Source: UBA10649 sp037130755
GTDB taxonomy: Bacteria > Actinomycetota > Actinomycetes > S36-B12
Assembly (NCBI GenBank): GCA_037130755.1
Contig: JBAXSI010000007.1
Span: forward strand, 18,020-82,019
Direction of reading: 5' to 3'
DNA: 64,000 bases
The number at the start of each line of letters is the position of its first letter. Position 1 is the first letter of the stretch. Below the pieces are notes generated by a model. It had not been told where the DNA came from and made no database searches. It saw only the letters and a list, made by a program, of their open reading frames with translations. The position numbers and the translations under genes are program-made. Below are positions 24,742-33,555 of the stretch, piece by piece.

Positions 24742-25829
24742 TGCTCCAGCCACCCATCGAGCCCATGCTGGCGTCCCCGATCGGAAACGCGGTGCCTGAG
24801 GATGCCGGGGACGTGCTGTTCGAACCCAAGTGGGACGGCTTCCGCTGCATCGTCTTCCGGATGGACGACACCGTCGTGCTGCAGGGACGCGGCCGGTCAC
24901 GGGGTGCCAGCGACGAGGTCATCGACCTTGCGTACGCGTTCCCCGAGCTCGTCGCCGAGTGCCTGGCACAACTCCCCCCGGGCACCGTCCTCGACGGCGA
25001 GATCGTCGCCGTGCACGCGGGCCGCCTCGACTTCGGCGTCCTGTCGATGCGGCTGCGACCTCGGTCGGAGGCGGGCGGCCCGTCCATCGCCAAGCTCGCG
25101 GCTGAGCATCCGGCAACCCTGCTGGCCTTCGACGCGCTGTGGATCGAGCGGGACCTTCGTGACGAGCCGTTCGACATCCGTCGCGCCGCCCTCGCCGAGT
25201 TGGGCCGCACCTGGCGGGCGCCATTGCTCCTCACGCCGTCGACCTCGGATCCTGCAGTGGCCCGCACCTGGTTCGAGGGATTCGAGGCGGCCGGTGTCGA
25301 CGGGCTCATGGTGAAGAGCCGCACCGATGCCTATCAGGCGGGAAAGCGCGTGCAGGGCAAGGTGAAGCACCAGCGGTCGGCCGACGTCGTCGTCGCCGGC
25401 TGGCGGCCGCACGCCAAGCCGGGCGCCGACGGTGGCGAGGTGGTGGGCAGCCTGCTGCTGGGCCTTCATGACCCCACCGGCGTGCTGCAGTACGTGGGCG
25501 TCTCGTCGGCATTCCCGGCGATGACGCGGGCCTCGCTGGTCGAGCTCCTTGCCCCGTTCGCGACCGGCGAGGACGAGCCGCATCCGTGGCGCGGCCAGGC
25601 GCAGGGACGAATCCCCGGCGAGGCGAACAGGTGGAAGAAGGAGCAGCCTTGGCGAGCGCTCCGTCCCACGCTCGTTGCCGAGGTCAGCTTCGACCAACTC
25701 GAGGGGGATCGATTCCGTCACGTCGCGCAGTTCTCGCGCTGGCGCCCCGATCGAACGGCCGATACCTGCACCTACGAGCAGATCGAGCGCCCACCGGACG
25801 CGGTCATCGACGGCCTGCTCAACGGCTGA
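24741..25829 (+). CDS. ligC: ATP-dependent DNA ligase, LigC type
   Basis: 362 residues, adenylation domain plus OB-fold domain without extra nuclease or polymerase domains. The adenylated lysine is K30 in EPKWDGFR; other ligase motifs are LDGEIVA, FDALWIE, GLMVKS (motif IV) and GKRVQGKVKHQR (motif V). It joins DNA nicks; LigC in mycobacteria works with Prim-PolC in excision repair. It overlaps the reductase stop and has GGAGG upstream. The convergent Prim-PolC gene ends eight bases past its stop. The symbol follows the mycobacterial naming. Confidence 0.88.
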   Translation: MLQPPIEPMLASPIGNAVPEDAGDVLFEPKWDGFRCIVFRMDDTVVLQGRGRSRGASDEVIDLAYAFPELVAECLAQLPPGTVLDGEIVAVHAGRLDFGVLSMRLRPRSEAGGPSIAKLAAEHPATLLAFDALWIERDLRDEPFDIRRAALAELGRTWRAPLLLTPSTSDPAVARTWFEGFEAAGVDGLMVKSRTDAYQAGKRVQGKVKHQRSADVVVAGWRPHAKPGADGGEVVGSLLLGLHDPTGVLQYVGVSSAFPAMTRASLVELLAPFATGEDEPHPWRGQAQGRIPGEANRWKKEQPWRALRPTLVAEVSFDQLEGDRFRHVAQFSRWRPDRTADTCTYEQIERPPDAVIDGLLNG

Positions 25830-25837
25830 GCGGGGCG

Positions 25838-26866
25838 TCAGATCGTCTCGGGCTTGCGCGCCCTGCTCGGCTGCACGCGGGGCGGCTCCCCCGGCATCTT
25901 CGGGAAATCGGGCGGGTACGGCAGCTCCGGGAGCCCGTTCTCGACGTCCTGCTCCCAGGCGCGAAGGGCGGGGGCAATGTCGACGGCCGCGTCCGGCATC
26001 CCGCGCCACGGGTCCGGGAGCGTCGCCACGAAGTTCGGGACGGTGCGCAGGGTGAACTCCTCGGGCTGCACCCCGTCAAGATCGGCCCAGGCGATCGGCA
26101 TCGACACGGGCGCCGTGGGCCGTGGCCTCAGCGAGTAGGCAGATGCCATCACCCGGTCCTGCGCGTTCTGGTTGAAGTCAACGAACACCTTGCCGCCGCG
26201 CTCCTCCTTCCACCACGACATGGTGACGAGGTCTGGCAGCCGGCGCTCGAGCTCTCGACCGACGGCGATCGCCGCATGCCGCACGTCGATGAACGAGTGC
26301 AACGGTCGGATCGGCACGAAGATGTGGAGCCCTCTGCTGCCGCTGGTCTTCAGGTACGCCGGCAGTCCCCACTCGGTCAGCAGTTCCCTGCAGGCCCCGG
26401 CCACGGTCACCACAGCCGGGAAGCCCAGTTCATCGGGCGGATCCAGGTCGATGCGCAGTTGGTCGGGGTGGTCGACGTCGGGCACGCGCACCGGCCAGGC
26501 ATGGAAAGTGAGGGCGCCCATCTGGACCGCCCACGCGATGGCGGCCCGCGACGAGGGATCCAGGAGCGTCCCCGGCCGTCCGCTCGGGAAGCGAACGGCG
26601 ATGCCCTGCACATATTCGGGGACGGATTTCGGCAGGTGCTTTTGGTAGAAGTGCTCGGCGGTCGGGGTGACGCCGTCCGGCCAGCGCTCCAGCGCGGTAG
26701 GTCGCCCGCCGATCTGGTCGACGAGTCGATGACCGACGGCAAGGTAGTAGTCGAAGACGGCCCGCTTGGTGATGCCGTCGAACACCGGTTTGTCCGGGCT
26801 CGTCAGTCGAACGCCGACGCCATCGACGTCGACCACGCTTGCTGGCCCATGGGCGGCTGTTGCCAC
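25838..26866 (-). CDS. LigD-type primase-polymerase (Prim-PolC)
   Basis: 342 residues, polymerase domain of the archaeo-eukaryotic primase superfamily. The metal-binding DLDPP (RIDLDPPDELGF) and the SGSRGLHIFVPI and KVFVDFNQNAQDRVMASAYSLRP motifs are intact. No ligase domain is attached, unlike LigD, and no ku gene is in the window. In mycobacteria Rv3730c/Prim-PolC and LigC fill and seal short gaps. The pair is tail-to-tail here. Start ATG 26866; the promoter region is divergent from the small membrane gene at 26889. Confidence 0.9.
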   Translation of the reverse strand: MATAAHGPASVVDVDGVGVRLTSPDKPVFDGITKRAVFDYYLAVGHRLVDQIGGRPTALERWPDGVTPTAEHFYQKHLPKSVPEYVQGIAVRFPSGRPGTLLDPSSRAAIAWAVQMGALTFHAWPVRVPDVDHPDQLRIDLDPPDELGFPAVVTVAGACRELLTEWGLPAYLKTSGSRGLHIFVPIRPLHSFIDVRHAAIAVGRELERRLPDLVTMSWWKEERGGKVFVDFNQNAQDRVMASAYSLRPRPTAPVSMPIAWADLDGVQPEEFTLRTVPNFVATLPDPWRGMPDAAVDIAPALRAWEQDVENGLPELPYPPDFPKMPGEPPRVQPSRARKPETI

Positions 26867-26888
26867 GGGGTCACGCTACATTCCTCAC

Positions 26889-27179
26889 GTGTCCACACTT
26901 GCGCTCGTCTTCTGGATCTTCGCGATCGTCCTCGCCATCTTCGGCATCGTCTTCGTGCTGATCGGTCGCAACGGGGAGCGCGGGTACTGGGCCCAGCGCG
27001 ATCCGTCCGGCGTGGCCCGTGACGACGCCACGAAGATCCCCACGATCGCCCGACGGCCTCTGCACTACGCCGCCGGTGAGTTCCGGGCGCCGCTGCGCAT
27101 CATCGGCATCGGCCTGCTCCTGTGCGAGATCGCCGCCGCGTTCGCGGTCCTGGCGATCATCGCGACCATCGCCGGCTAG
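26889..27179 (+). CDS. Small membrane protein, unknown
   Basis: 96 residues with two transmembrane segments: LALVFWIFAIVLAIFGIVFVLIG near the N-terminus and IIGIGLLLCEIAAAFAVLAIIATIAG at the C-terminus, joined by a polar loop with GERGYWAQRDPSG. No family is recognised. GTG 26889 is used because the hydrophobic segment starts right after it; the longer ATG-started frame overlaps the Prim-PolC gene. It stands 45 bases before the first GT87-like gene and may share its transcript. Confidence 0.6.
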   Translation: MSTLALVFWIFAIVLAIFGIVFVLIGRNGERGYWAQRDPSGVARDDATKIPTIARRPLHYAAGEFRAPLRIIGIGLLLCEIAAAFAVLAIIATIAG

Positions 27180-27224
27180 AGCGGTTCGCCCACGCCGAGG
27201 CACTGACCAACGCTCGCAGATCCG

Positions 27225-28451
27225 ATGACTCCCACGACGGACACGTCCGCAAGCCACCGAGTGCGCTCGGACGCCTGGCTGTCCTATCTGGCCATCGGCG
27301 TCGCCTGGCTCGCCACGCGCCTCTTCGCGGTCGCGTCCGTGGACCTCACCCCGTGGATGCTCCACGACCTGGAGGTGTACCAGTCGTGGCTGGCACCACT
27401 CGGTGACTTCACCTTCCCTGCGGCCGACCCCACGTGGCAGTACCCCCCGGGAGCTGCGCTCGTCTTCCTGGCCGCAGGCCACTGGCCGATCGACTTCCGC
27501 TGGTCGTTCACGCTGGTGATCCTCGCAATCGACGCCGCAGTCATGGTCACGCTGATGGTCGCCCATGCGCGCCAGCGGCCATCCTCGTGGCGGGGCGTGT
27601 GGTTATGGGCTCTCGCGGGCGTGATCGTCGGGCCGATCATGATGGTGCGCTTCGATGTAGCTCCGACACTGTTCGCCGTCCTGGCGATCGTCACGGTCGC
27701 GCGGCCCGCCTGGTCCGGCGCGAGTGCCGCCGTCGGGGCAGCAGTGAAGGTGTGGCCGGCACTCATGCTGCTGGCATTGCCCCGTCCATCGCTCAAGCGC
27801 GGTATCCCGGCCTTCGCGCTGACGCTCCTGGTGATCGTCCTCGGCTTCGCACTGCTGTTCCACGACAGCCTGTCATTCCTGGCCAACCAGCGCGACCGCG
27901 GCCTTCAGGTTGAGTCGACCGGCGCCTTGCCCTACCTGGTCTTCTCGCTGTTCGGCGGGCATGTCGAGACGGGGCTGACGTTCGGCTCCATCCAGGTGCT
28001 CATGAACGGAGCCGAACTCGTCGGCACGGTCGTGACGCTGATCGGGATCGCGCTGTTCGCCCTGATTGCGTGGTGGCGGCTGCGCGGGCGGCTTGAGCAC
28101 GTGCCACCCGGCGACGTCGCCCTCGCAGTGATGCTGGTGTCCGTGACCACCAGCCGCGTGTACTCGCCCCAGTTCAACACCTGGCTCGTCGGCGTTGCGG
28201 CCGCGGCGATGCTGTCGACCCGGACTCGCCAGCGCGGTGTCGCAGGCATCGTCACCGCTGTGTCGATCGTCACCCAGGTCGTCTACCCGTGGTCCGCAAC
28301 CCAGCTGGTCACCGGTGAGGCGAGCGGGATCCTGGCCCAAGTGGTGCGCATCACGCTCCTCGTCGTCGCGACCGCCCTGGCGGTCGACTCGCTGGCGCAC
28401 CCGTCCCCCGATCCTGACCCGGTGGGCGACACCAGCGTTACGGCCCCGTAA
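27225..28451 (+). CDS. GT87-like membrane glycosyltransferase, copy 1
   Basis: 408 residues, about ten transmembrane helices. The extracytoplasmic loop after helix 1 has DLTPWMLHDLEVYQSW, and TWQYPPGAALVF follows; these Asp and YPP motifs, and KVWPALMLLALPR, match GT87 (polyprenyl-phosphate-mannose-dependent mannosyltransferases). If correct, it adds a sugar to a cell-envelope acceptor outside the membrane. The neighbouring gene is a close paralogue with the same motifs. No strong ribosome binding site precedes ATG 27225. Confidence 0.75.
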   Translation: MTPTTDTSASHRVRSDAWLSYLAIGVAWLATRLFAVASVDLTPWMLHDLEVYQSWLAPLGDFTFPAADPTWQYPPGAALVFLAAGHWPIDFRWSFTLVILAIDAAVMVTLMVAHARQRPSSWRGVWLWALAGVIVGPIMMVRFDVAPTLFAVLAIVTVARPAWSGASAAVGAAVKVWPALMLLALPRPSLKRGIPAFALTLLVIVLGFALLFHDSLSFLANQRDRGLQVESTGALPYLVFSLFGGHVETGLTFGSIQVLMNGAELVGTVVTLIGIALFALIAWWRLRGRLEHVPPGDVALAVMLVSVTTSRVYSPQFNTWLVGVAAAAMLSTRTRQRGVAGIVTAVSIVTQVVYPWSATQLVTGEASGILAQVVRITLLVVATALAVDSLAHPSPDPDPVGDTSVTAP

Positions 28452-28513
28452 CCCACGCCGATTATCGTGGTCAGGCCGGGACTCGGCAGATCGCGCCCCG
28501 CCCCGGAGGAACG

Positions 28514-29803
28514 ATGGACGAAGGCGCTCGATCGATCACCGATCGTGCGACGAAGGACGCCCAGGAACGGTCGACGAACCTGCGCATCGCGATCACCTGG
28601 CTGGTGACCCGAGCGCTTGCCCTCGCGTCGATCGCGCTCACTCCTCGCCTGCTCGACGACATCGACATCTACCGCGGCTGGCTGCCCTACCTTCGCTGGG
28701 CGCAGTACCCCCTGGCCGACGAGAAGTGGCAGTACCCGCCGGGTGCCGGCCCGGTGCTGCTCGCCCCGTCGTGGCTGCCGATCAACTACTCGGTTGCCTT
28801 CGCCGTGCTCTGCGTTCTGCTCGACGCGGCGATCCTCGGGATCCTGCTGATCACTCACGCAAGGGCTCCCGGCAGGTCCCGGTCCGGGCTGTGGCTGTGG
28901 GCCATGGCGGGCGTCGTCGTCGGGCCCATCATGTTCACTCGATTCGACATCGTCCCTGCCTTCTTCGCGGTCGGGTTCGTGATCCTCGCGGGTCGACCGG
29001 TGCTCGCCGGTGCGAGCGCTGCCCTGGGTTTCGTCGTGAAGGTGTGGCCGGCCTTCCTCCTGATCGCCCTCCCTCGCGCGCATTGGCGCAGAGGCACCGT
29101 TGCCTTCGTGGCCACCACGGCCCTCGTCCTGCTCGTGATTGCTTCCAGGTTCGATGGGATCTGGAGCTTCCTCGCCAACCAACGAGCCCGCGGCCTCCAG
29201 GTCGAGTCCACCGGCGCCCTCCCGTATGAACTGTTCGCGCTGGCCCGCGGACCGATGCGATCCGGGTTGGAGTATGGCGCGTACCAGGTACTCATGCCGG
29301 GTGCGGAGCTGGTGGGAACCGCCGTGTTCGTGGCAGGTCTGATCACGATGGGCGTCATCGCCTGGTGGCGTTTCTCCGGTCGGCTCGACGCCGTTCCCGT
29401 CGGCGACGTCGCACTGACCTTGGTCCTGGTCAGCGTCGTGACCAGTCGCGTGTATTCACCGCAGTACAACGTCTGGATCGTCGCTGTCGCCGCCGCCGCC
29501 CTCCTGTCCCCGCGCTCGATGATGCGCCGCGTGTCCATGCTGGTCGCGACGGCGAGTGTGCTCACCCAGGTGATCTACCCGTGGTTCCCGTACGACCTGA
29601 TGGACGGGAACCCGCCGGTGGTCGCCGTACAAGGCCTTCGGATCGTCGCCCTGGTCGCCGCGACGGTGGTAGCGCTCCACTCGATTCTGACAACGCCGGC
29701 CACCACTGCGGCCATACTGGATCGACGGCTCGAACCACTGGGCGATGCCCACTCGGAGGAAGTATGGACGTCCTACCAGGCAAGCCCTTCCCGCTCGGAG
29801 TAA
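28514..29803 (+). CDS. GT87-like membrane glycosyltransferase, copy 2
   Basis: 429 residues and a paralogue of the preceding gene: shared segments include KWQYPPGAGPVLL, VGPIMFTRFDIVPAFFAVG, VVKVWPAFLLIALPR, ARGLQVESTGALPY and VTSRVYSPQYNVW. It has an N-terminal extension of about 25 polar residues before the first helix. ATG 28514 follows GGAGGAACG. Its last 40 bases overlap glgX in another frame. Two diverged copies suggest successive sugar additions or different acceptors. Confidence 0.75.
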   Translation: MDEGARSITDRATKDAQERSTNLRIAITWLVTRALALASIALTPRLLDDIDIYRGWLPYLRWAQYPLADEKWQYPPGAGPVLLAPSWLPINYSVAFAVLCVLLDAAILGILLITHARAPGRSRSGLWLWAMAGVVVGPIMFTRFDIVPAFFAVGFVILAGRPVLAGASAALGFVVKVWPAFLLIALPRAHWRRGTVAFVATTALVLLVIASRFDGIWSFLANQRARGLQVESTGALPYELFALARGPMRSGLEYGAYQVLMPGAELVGTAVFVAGLITMGVIAWWRFSGRLDAVPVGDVALTLVLVSVVTSRVYSPQYNVWIVAVAAAALLSPRSMMRRVSMLVATASVLTQVIYPWFPYDLMDGNPPVVAVQGLRIVALVAATVVALHSILTTPATTAAILDRRLEPLGDAHSEEVWTSYQASPSRSE

Positions 29804-31887
29804 GCCTGTCGGAGGACGGCATCAACGTGGCCGTCGCCTCGTCAACGGCCGAGCACGTCTGGGTCTGCCTGATCGACGAGAGCGGGAACGAGACGCGGCA
29901 CGCGCTCCCCCAGAACGACGCTGGGATCTGGCACGGGTTCCTGCCAGGGGTCACGGCTGGCCAGCGCTACGGGCTCAGGGCTTCGGGTCCGTATGACCCG
30001 TCCCGCGGTCTGCGCTTCAACGACGCCAAGCTACTGCTCGACCCCTATGCCCGAGCGACCGTCGGCGAGCTTCGATACGGACCGTCCATCTACGGCCACG
30101 ACCTCGACGAGCCGAGCAGGCCAAGCAGCCTTGACTCGGCGAAGGACGTCCCTCTCGGCATCGTGATCGACGACGCATTCGACTGGACCGGCGACACCTC
30201 ACCGAATCGCCGCTACGCCGACACGGTCGTCTACGAGGTGCACGTCAAGGGATTCACGCAACTGCACCCCGGCGTGCCCGCCGACATGCGCGGGACGTAC
30301 GCCGGTCTGGCGCATCCTGCTGCCGTCCAGCACCTCGTGGACCTCGGCGTCACCGCCATCGAACTTCTGCCGGTGCACCAGAGCGTCACCGAGCCGTCCG
30401 TGCACAGCCACGGGCTCGCCAACTACTGGGGCTACAACACCCTCGGCTTCTTCGCTCCGCACGCGGCGTACTCGGCCGAGGCGAAGCGGGGAGTTGTCGG
30501 TGGCCAGGTGCGTGAGTTCAAGGCGATGGTCAAGGCCCTGCATGCAGCAGGCCTCGAGGTCATCCTCGACGTGGTCTACAACCACACCTGCGAGGGTGGC
30601 GCCGGCGGGCCCACGCTGTGCTTCCGCGGCCTCGACAACCCCGACTACTACCGCCTGGACCCGCACGATCCGGCCGGCTACTACGACACCACGGGCACCG
30701 GCAACTCCATCGACGCAGGAAGCACGACGGCACTGTGGCTGATCATGGACTCGCTGCGCTACTGGGTGGAGGAGATGCACGTCGACGGGTTCCGCTTCGA
30801 CCTGGCCGCGACCTTGAGCCGCGAGGACGGCGCGTTCGACCGTACGGCCTCGTTCTTCGACCTGATCGCACAGGACCCGGTGGTGAACCGCGTCAAGCTC
30901 ATCGCGGAGCCGTGGGATGTCGGGCAGATGGACTCGTACGACATCGGTCGCTTCCCGGCGATGTGGCGCGAGTGGAACGGCGCCTACCGCGACACGGTCC
31001 GCGACTTCTGGCGAAGCAAGCCATCGTTGATGTCCACCCTCGCCTCGCGGATCACCGGCTCGTCTGACCTCTACGGCAACTCCGCCCGTCGGCCAACGGC
31101 GTCGGTCAACTTCGTCACCGCGCACGACGGCTTCACTCTTCGCGACCTCGTCTCCTATGACAGCAAGCACAACGAGGCCAACCTCGAGGACAATCGCGAC
31201 GGCACCAGCGACAACCGATCGTGGAACTGCGGAGCCGAGGGTCCCACCGACGACCCGACGGTCAACGCGCTTCGTTCGCGACAGCAGCGTGCCCTCCTCA
31301 CGACCCTCCTGACGTCCTTCGGCATCCCGATGCTGCTGGGTGGCGACGAACTCGGACGTACGCAGCAGGGCAACAACAACGCCTACTGCCAGGACGGCAC
31401 GGTCGCCTGGTTCGACTGGTCGGCGCCGGACCAGGCGCTGCTCGCCTTCACCCGACGACTGGTGCGCATGCGACTCGAGCACCCGGTGTTCCGACGCCGA
31501 CGCTTCCTGGTCGGAAGTCAGACGGACGAGATCCAGTGGTACACGCCGGCAGGCGCGCTCATGAACGACGGCGACTGGAACGACCCCAACGCTCGGTGCA
31601 TCGTGCTGTACCTCGACGGCAACGACCTGCCCGACACAGGAGCGGACGGGTCACCGCTCCTGGACGACGACTTCCTGGTGATGGTCAATGCGTGGTGGGA
31701 GCCCCTTGGGATGGTGATCCCACCCGTCGACGGCGCCCGCGAGTGGCAACGCGAGATCGACACGGACGACGATGCGGTGGGTGCCAGCGCCGACCCGCCG
31801 AACCCCGGGGCGCCGATGGCCATCGGTTCGACGGTGACGGTCGCCGCGCGGTCGATGCTGATCCTCCGGGGTCGTCGAGGCCTGTAG
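29764..31887 (+). CDS. glgX: Glycogen debranching enzyme GlgX
   Basis: 707 residues, GH13 family. N-terminal CBM48-like domain (LGVSLSEDGINVAVAS ... YGLRASGPYDP), then the catalytic barrel: ILDVVYNHT, nucleophile Asp in VDGFRFDLAA, acid/base Glu in LIAEPWDVG, and FVTAHDGFTL. It hydrolyses alpha-1,6 branches of glycogen after phosphorylase. ATG 29764 has GGAGGA upstream and lies inside the second GT87 gene, so translation is probably coupled. No other glycogen gene is nearby. Longer upstream frames are shadows. Confidence 0.95.
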   Translation: MDVLPGKPFPLGVSLSEDGINVAVASSTAEHVWVCLIDESGNETRHALPQNDAGIWHGFLPGVTAGQRYGLRASGPYDPSRGLRFNDAKLLLDPYARATVGELRYGPSIYGHDLDEPSRPSSLDSAKDVPLGIVIDDAFDWTGDTSPNRRYADTVVYEVHVKGFTQLHPGVPADMRGTYAGLAHPAAVQHLVDLGVTAIELLPVHQSVTEPSVHSHGLANYWGYNTLGFFAPHAAYSAEAKRGVVGGQVREFKAMVKALHAAGLEVILDVVYNHTCEGGAGGPTLCFRGLDNPDYYRLDPHDPAGYYDTTGTGNSIDAGSTTALWLIMDSLRYWVEEMHVDGFRFDLAATLSREDGAFDRTASFFDLIAQDPVVNRVKLIAEPWDVGQMDSYDIGRFPAMWREWNGAYRDTVRDFWRSKPSLMSTLASRITGSSDLYGNSARRPTASVNFVTAHDGFTLRDLVSYDSKHNEANLEDNRDGTSDNRSWNCGAEGPTDDPTVNALRSRQQRALLTTLLTSFGIPMLLGGDELGRTQQGNNNAYCQDGTVAWFDWSAPDQALLAFTRRLVRMRLEHPVFRRRRFLVGSQTDEIQWYTPAGALMNDGDWNDPNARCIVLYLDGNDLPDTGADGSPLLDDDFLVMVNAWWEPLGMVIPPVDGAREWQREIDTDDDAVGASADPPNPGAPMAIGSTVTVAARSMLILRGRRGL

Positions 31888-31889
31888 CC

Positions 31890-32723
31890 CTACTGGACGC
31901 GCAGCGCCCACAGTGCGACCGCAGATGCCGCGGCAACGTTCAGTGAGTCGATGTCGGCGGACATCGGGATTCTGACGACCACGTCCGCTCCCGCCACTGC
32001 CCCGGCCGACAGTCCGTCGCCCTCGGCACCCAGGGCCAGGGCCAAGCGCGCGGGCGCCCCACGTGCGAAGTCTTCCAACGAGACGGCGTCATCGCTCAAG
32101 GCCAGAGCGGCCACGACGAAGCCGCTGTCTTTGAGCGCGTCGGTCGTCGCGGACCAGTCCGCCATCCGCGTCCACGGCACGGAGAACACCGCCCCCATCG
32201 ACACGCGCACGCTGCGCCGGTAAAGGGGGTCAGCGCATCGGGGGGAGACGAGTACCGCGTCGGCGCCCAGCGCCGCAACCGACCTGAAGATGGCACCCAC
32301 GTTCGTGTGATCGACGATGTCCTCCAAAAGGACCACCCGGGCAGCGCCACCGCCTACGGAGCCGAGCAAGGCCTCGACCGAGGGCAGCCGCGGTCGCAGC
32401 ATGGCGGCCAGCGCACCACGATGAACGTTGAAGCCGGCGACCGCATTGAGCACGTCGGCGTCGGCCACGTAGACGGGTATCGCATCCGACGATCCCAACT
32501 GGGCCAGGTCGAGGATGCCCTGAAGCGGTTCCAGCCAACGCTCCGCCATAAGCAGCGAGCGCGGCTGGTGCCCGGCTTCGAGAGCGCGTTGGATGACCGA
32601 CGCGCTCTCGGCGATGTAGATGCCCTTCTCCGGCTCGTGCCGGGACCGCAGGACGACGTCGGTGAGCGCCACGTAGTCCGCAAGACGCTCGTCGGCTGGG
32701 TCAGTGATGCGCAGGACCGGCAC
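31890..32723 (-). CDS. SpoU/TrmH-family RNA 2'-O-methyltransferase
   Basis: 277 residues. An N-terminal substrate-binding domain is followed by the SPOUT knot: motif 1 EDIVDHTNVGAIFRS, motif 2 ALGAEGDGLSAG, motif 3 IPMSADIDSLNVAAASAVALW. It methylates a ribose in rRNA or tRNA; the target is unknown. GTG 32723 (PVLRITDPADERL) is preceded by AGGA at a good distance and matches homologues; the longer frame reaching 33137 is not credible. It converges with glgX, two bases away. Confidence 0.9.
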   Translation of the reverse strand: MPVLRITDPADERLADYVALTDVVLRSRHEPEKGIYIAESASVIQRALEAGHQPRSLLMAERWLEPLQGILDLAQLGSSDAIPVYVADADVLNAVAGFNVHRGALAAMLRPRLPSVEALLGSVGGGAARVVLLEDIVDHTNVGAIFRSVAALGADAVLVSPRCADPLYRRSVRVSMGAVFSVPWTRMADWSATTDALKDSGFVVAALALSDDAVSLEDFARGAPARLALALGAEGDGLSAGAVAGADVVVRIPMSADIDSLNVAAASAVALWALRVQ

Positions 32724-32943
32724 CCGCCGATCCTCGCAGAGTGCGCAGCCAGAGGATCCTTGGCCATCCCCGGATCGGGCCTTCCGGACATTGCTCTTCG
32801 GGAGTAGCGTCAGTCGCGCTTCACGTGCCGGGGGGCGGCACTCAGCAGTCGCCCGCGTTCGGCCCAAGACGGGCCGGACACCCACCGCAGGCGTCCGCGC
32901 CCGCAGCGGTCCGTCAAGGACGTCGCACAGTAAGGAGCCGCAC

Positions 32944-33327
32944 ATGCATGCCAACGCAGAGTTGATCCGCAAGGGCTTCGAAGCCTTCAATGCCGGCGAC
33001 ATGGCAACAATTGCCGAATTGCTGGCGCCCGACATCGCCTGGCACACCTCAGGAGAGAACGTCCTCAGCGGCGACTTCCATGGACAGGACGAGGTCTTCG
33101 CGTACTTCGGCAAATTGCTTGAGGTCACCGAGGGCACCTTCTACCAACGGGTGCACACGATCCTCGGGGATGACGAGCATGTGGTCGTGCTGACAGATTC
33201 AGGCTGGCAGAAGCCCAAGCCGTTCGACGGCCATGACGTGTTCGTCTGGCACATGAAGGACGGCCGGGCGACGGAGTGCTGGGCGGTTCAGACCGATCAG
33301 GCCGGAGCCAACGCCTCGTTGTCCTAA
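32944..33327 (+). CDS. SnoaL/NTF2-like fold protein
   Basis: 127 residues with the alpha-beta cone pattern of the NTF2-like superfamily: LIRKGFEAFNAGDMATIAELLAPD, IAWHTSGENVLSGDFHGQDEV, WHMKDGRATECWAVQ. Proteins like this are isomerases, hydrolases or polyketide helper proteins, and the substrate cannot be predicted. ATG 32944 follows AAGGAGCCGC. A 220-base non-coding gap precedes it, up to the divergent SpoU gene; I see no further gene there. Confidence 0.85.
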   Translation: MHANAELIRKGFEAFNAGDMATIAELLAPDIAWHTSGENVLSGDFHGQDEVFAYFGKLLEVTEGTFYQRVHTILGDDEHVVVLTDSGWQKPKPFDGHDVFVWHMKDGRATECWAVQTDQAGANASLS

Positions 33328-33356
33328 GTGGTCAGCCGGACGGACCCGGGCTCCGG

Positions 33357-33530
33357 GTGACCGTCGAGCAGGGTGATTGGCGCGACAGCGTGCGCGCTGC
33401 TGCCCTGGCCGGTCACGAAGACGAACTGCGTCGGCTGTTCGCCGAGGCAGCACTCCTGTTCGGCCCGGATGCCTCCGCCGAATGGGCCCGCACCCTGTCC
33501 GCACTCGATGGCAACGCAATCACGGGCTAA
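33357..33530 (+). CDS. Small uncharacterised protein, possibly expressed
   Basis: 57 residues from GTG 33357 (VTVEQGDWRDSVRAAAL, then LRRLFAEAALLFGPD and WARTLSALDG, ending NAITG). It looks like a real acidic helical protein rather than a shadow, with a good codon position bias, but has no clear ribosome binding site and no family I know with certainty. A longer frame starts at 33276. It lies between the SnoaL-like gene and a convergent secreted protein gene. Confidence 0.5.
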   Translation: MTVEQGDWRDSVRAAALAGHEDELRRLFAEAALLFGPDASAEWARTLSALDGNAITG

Positions 33531-33555
33531 CGCTGGCGCGCCGACCGACAGACCC

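Noticed and set aside
29365..29763. Upstream extension of glgX.
   Set aside because: It overlaps the second GT87-like gene out of frame; ATG 29764 has a good ribosome binding site.
32724..33137. Extended start of the SpoU methyltransferase.
   Set aside because: The extension has no domain and covers the upstream region of the divergent SnoaL-like gene.
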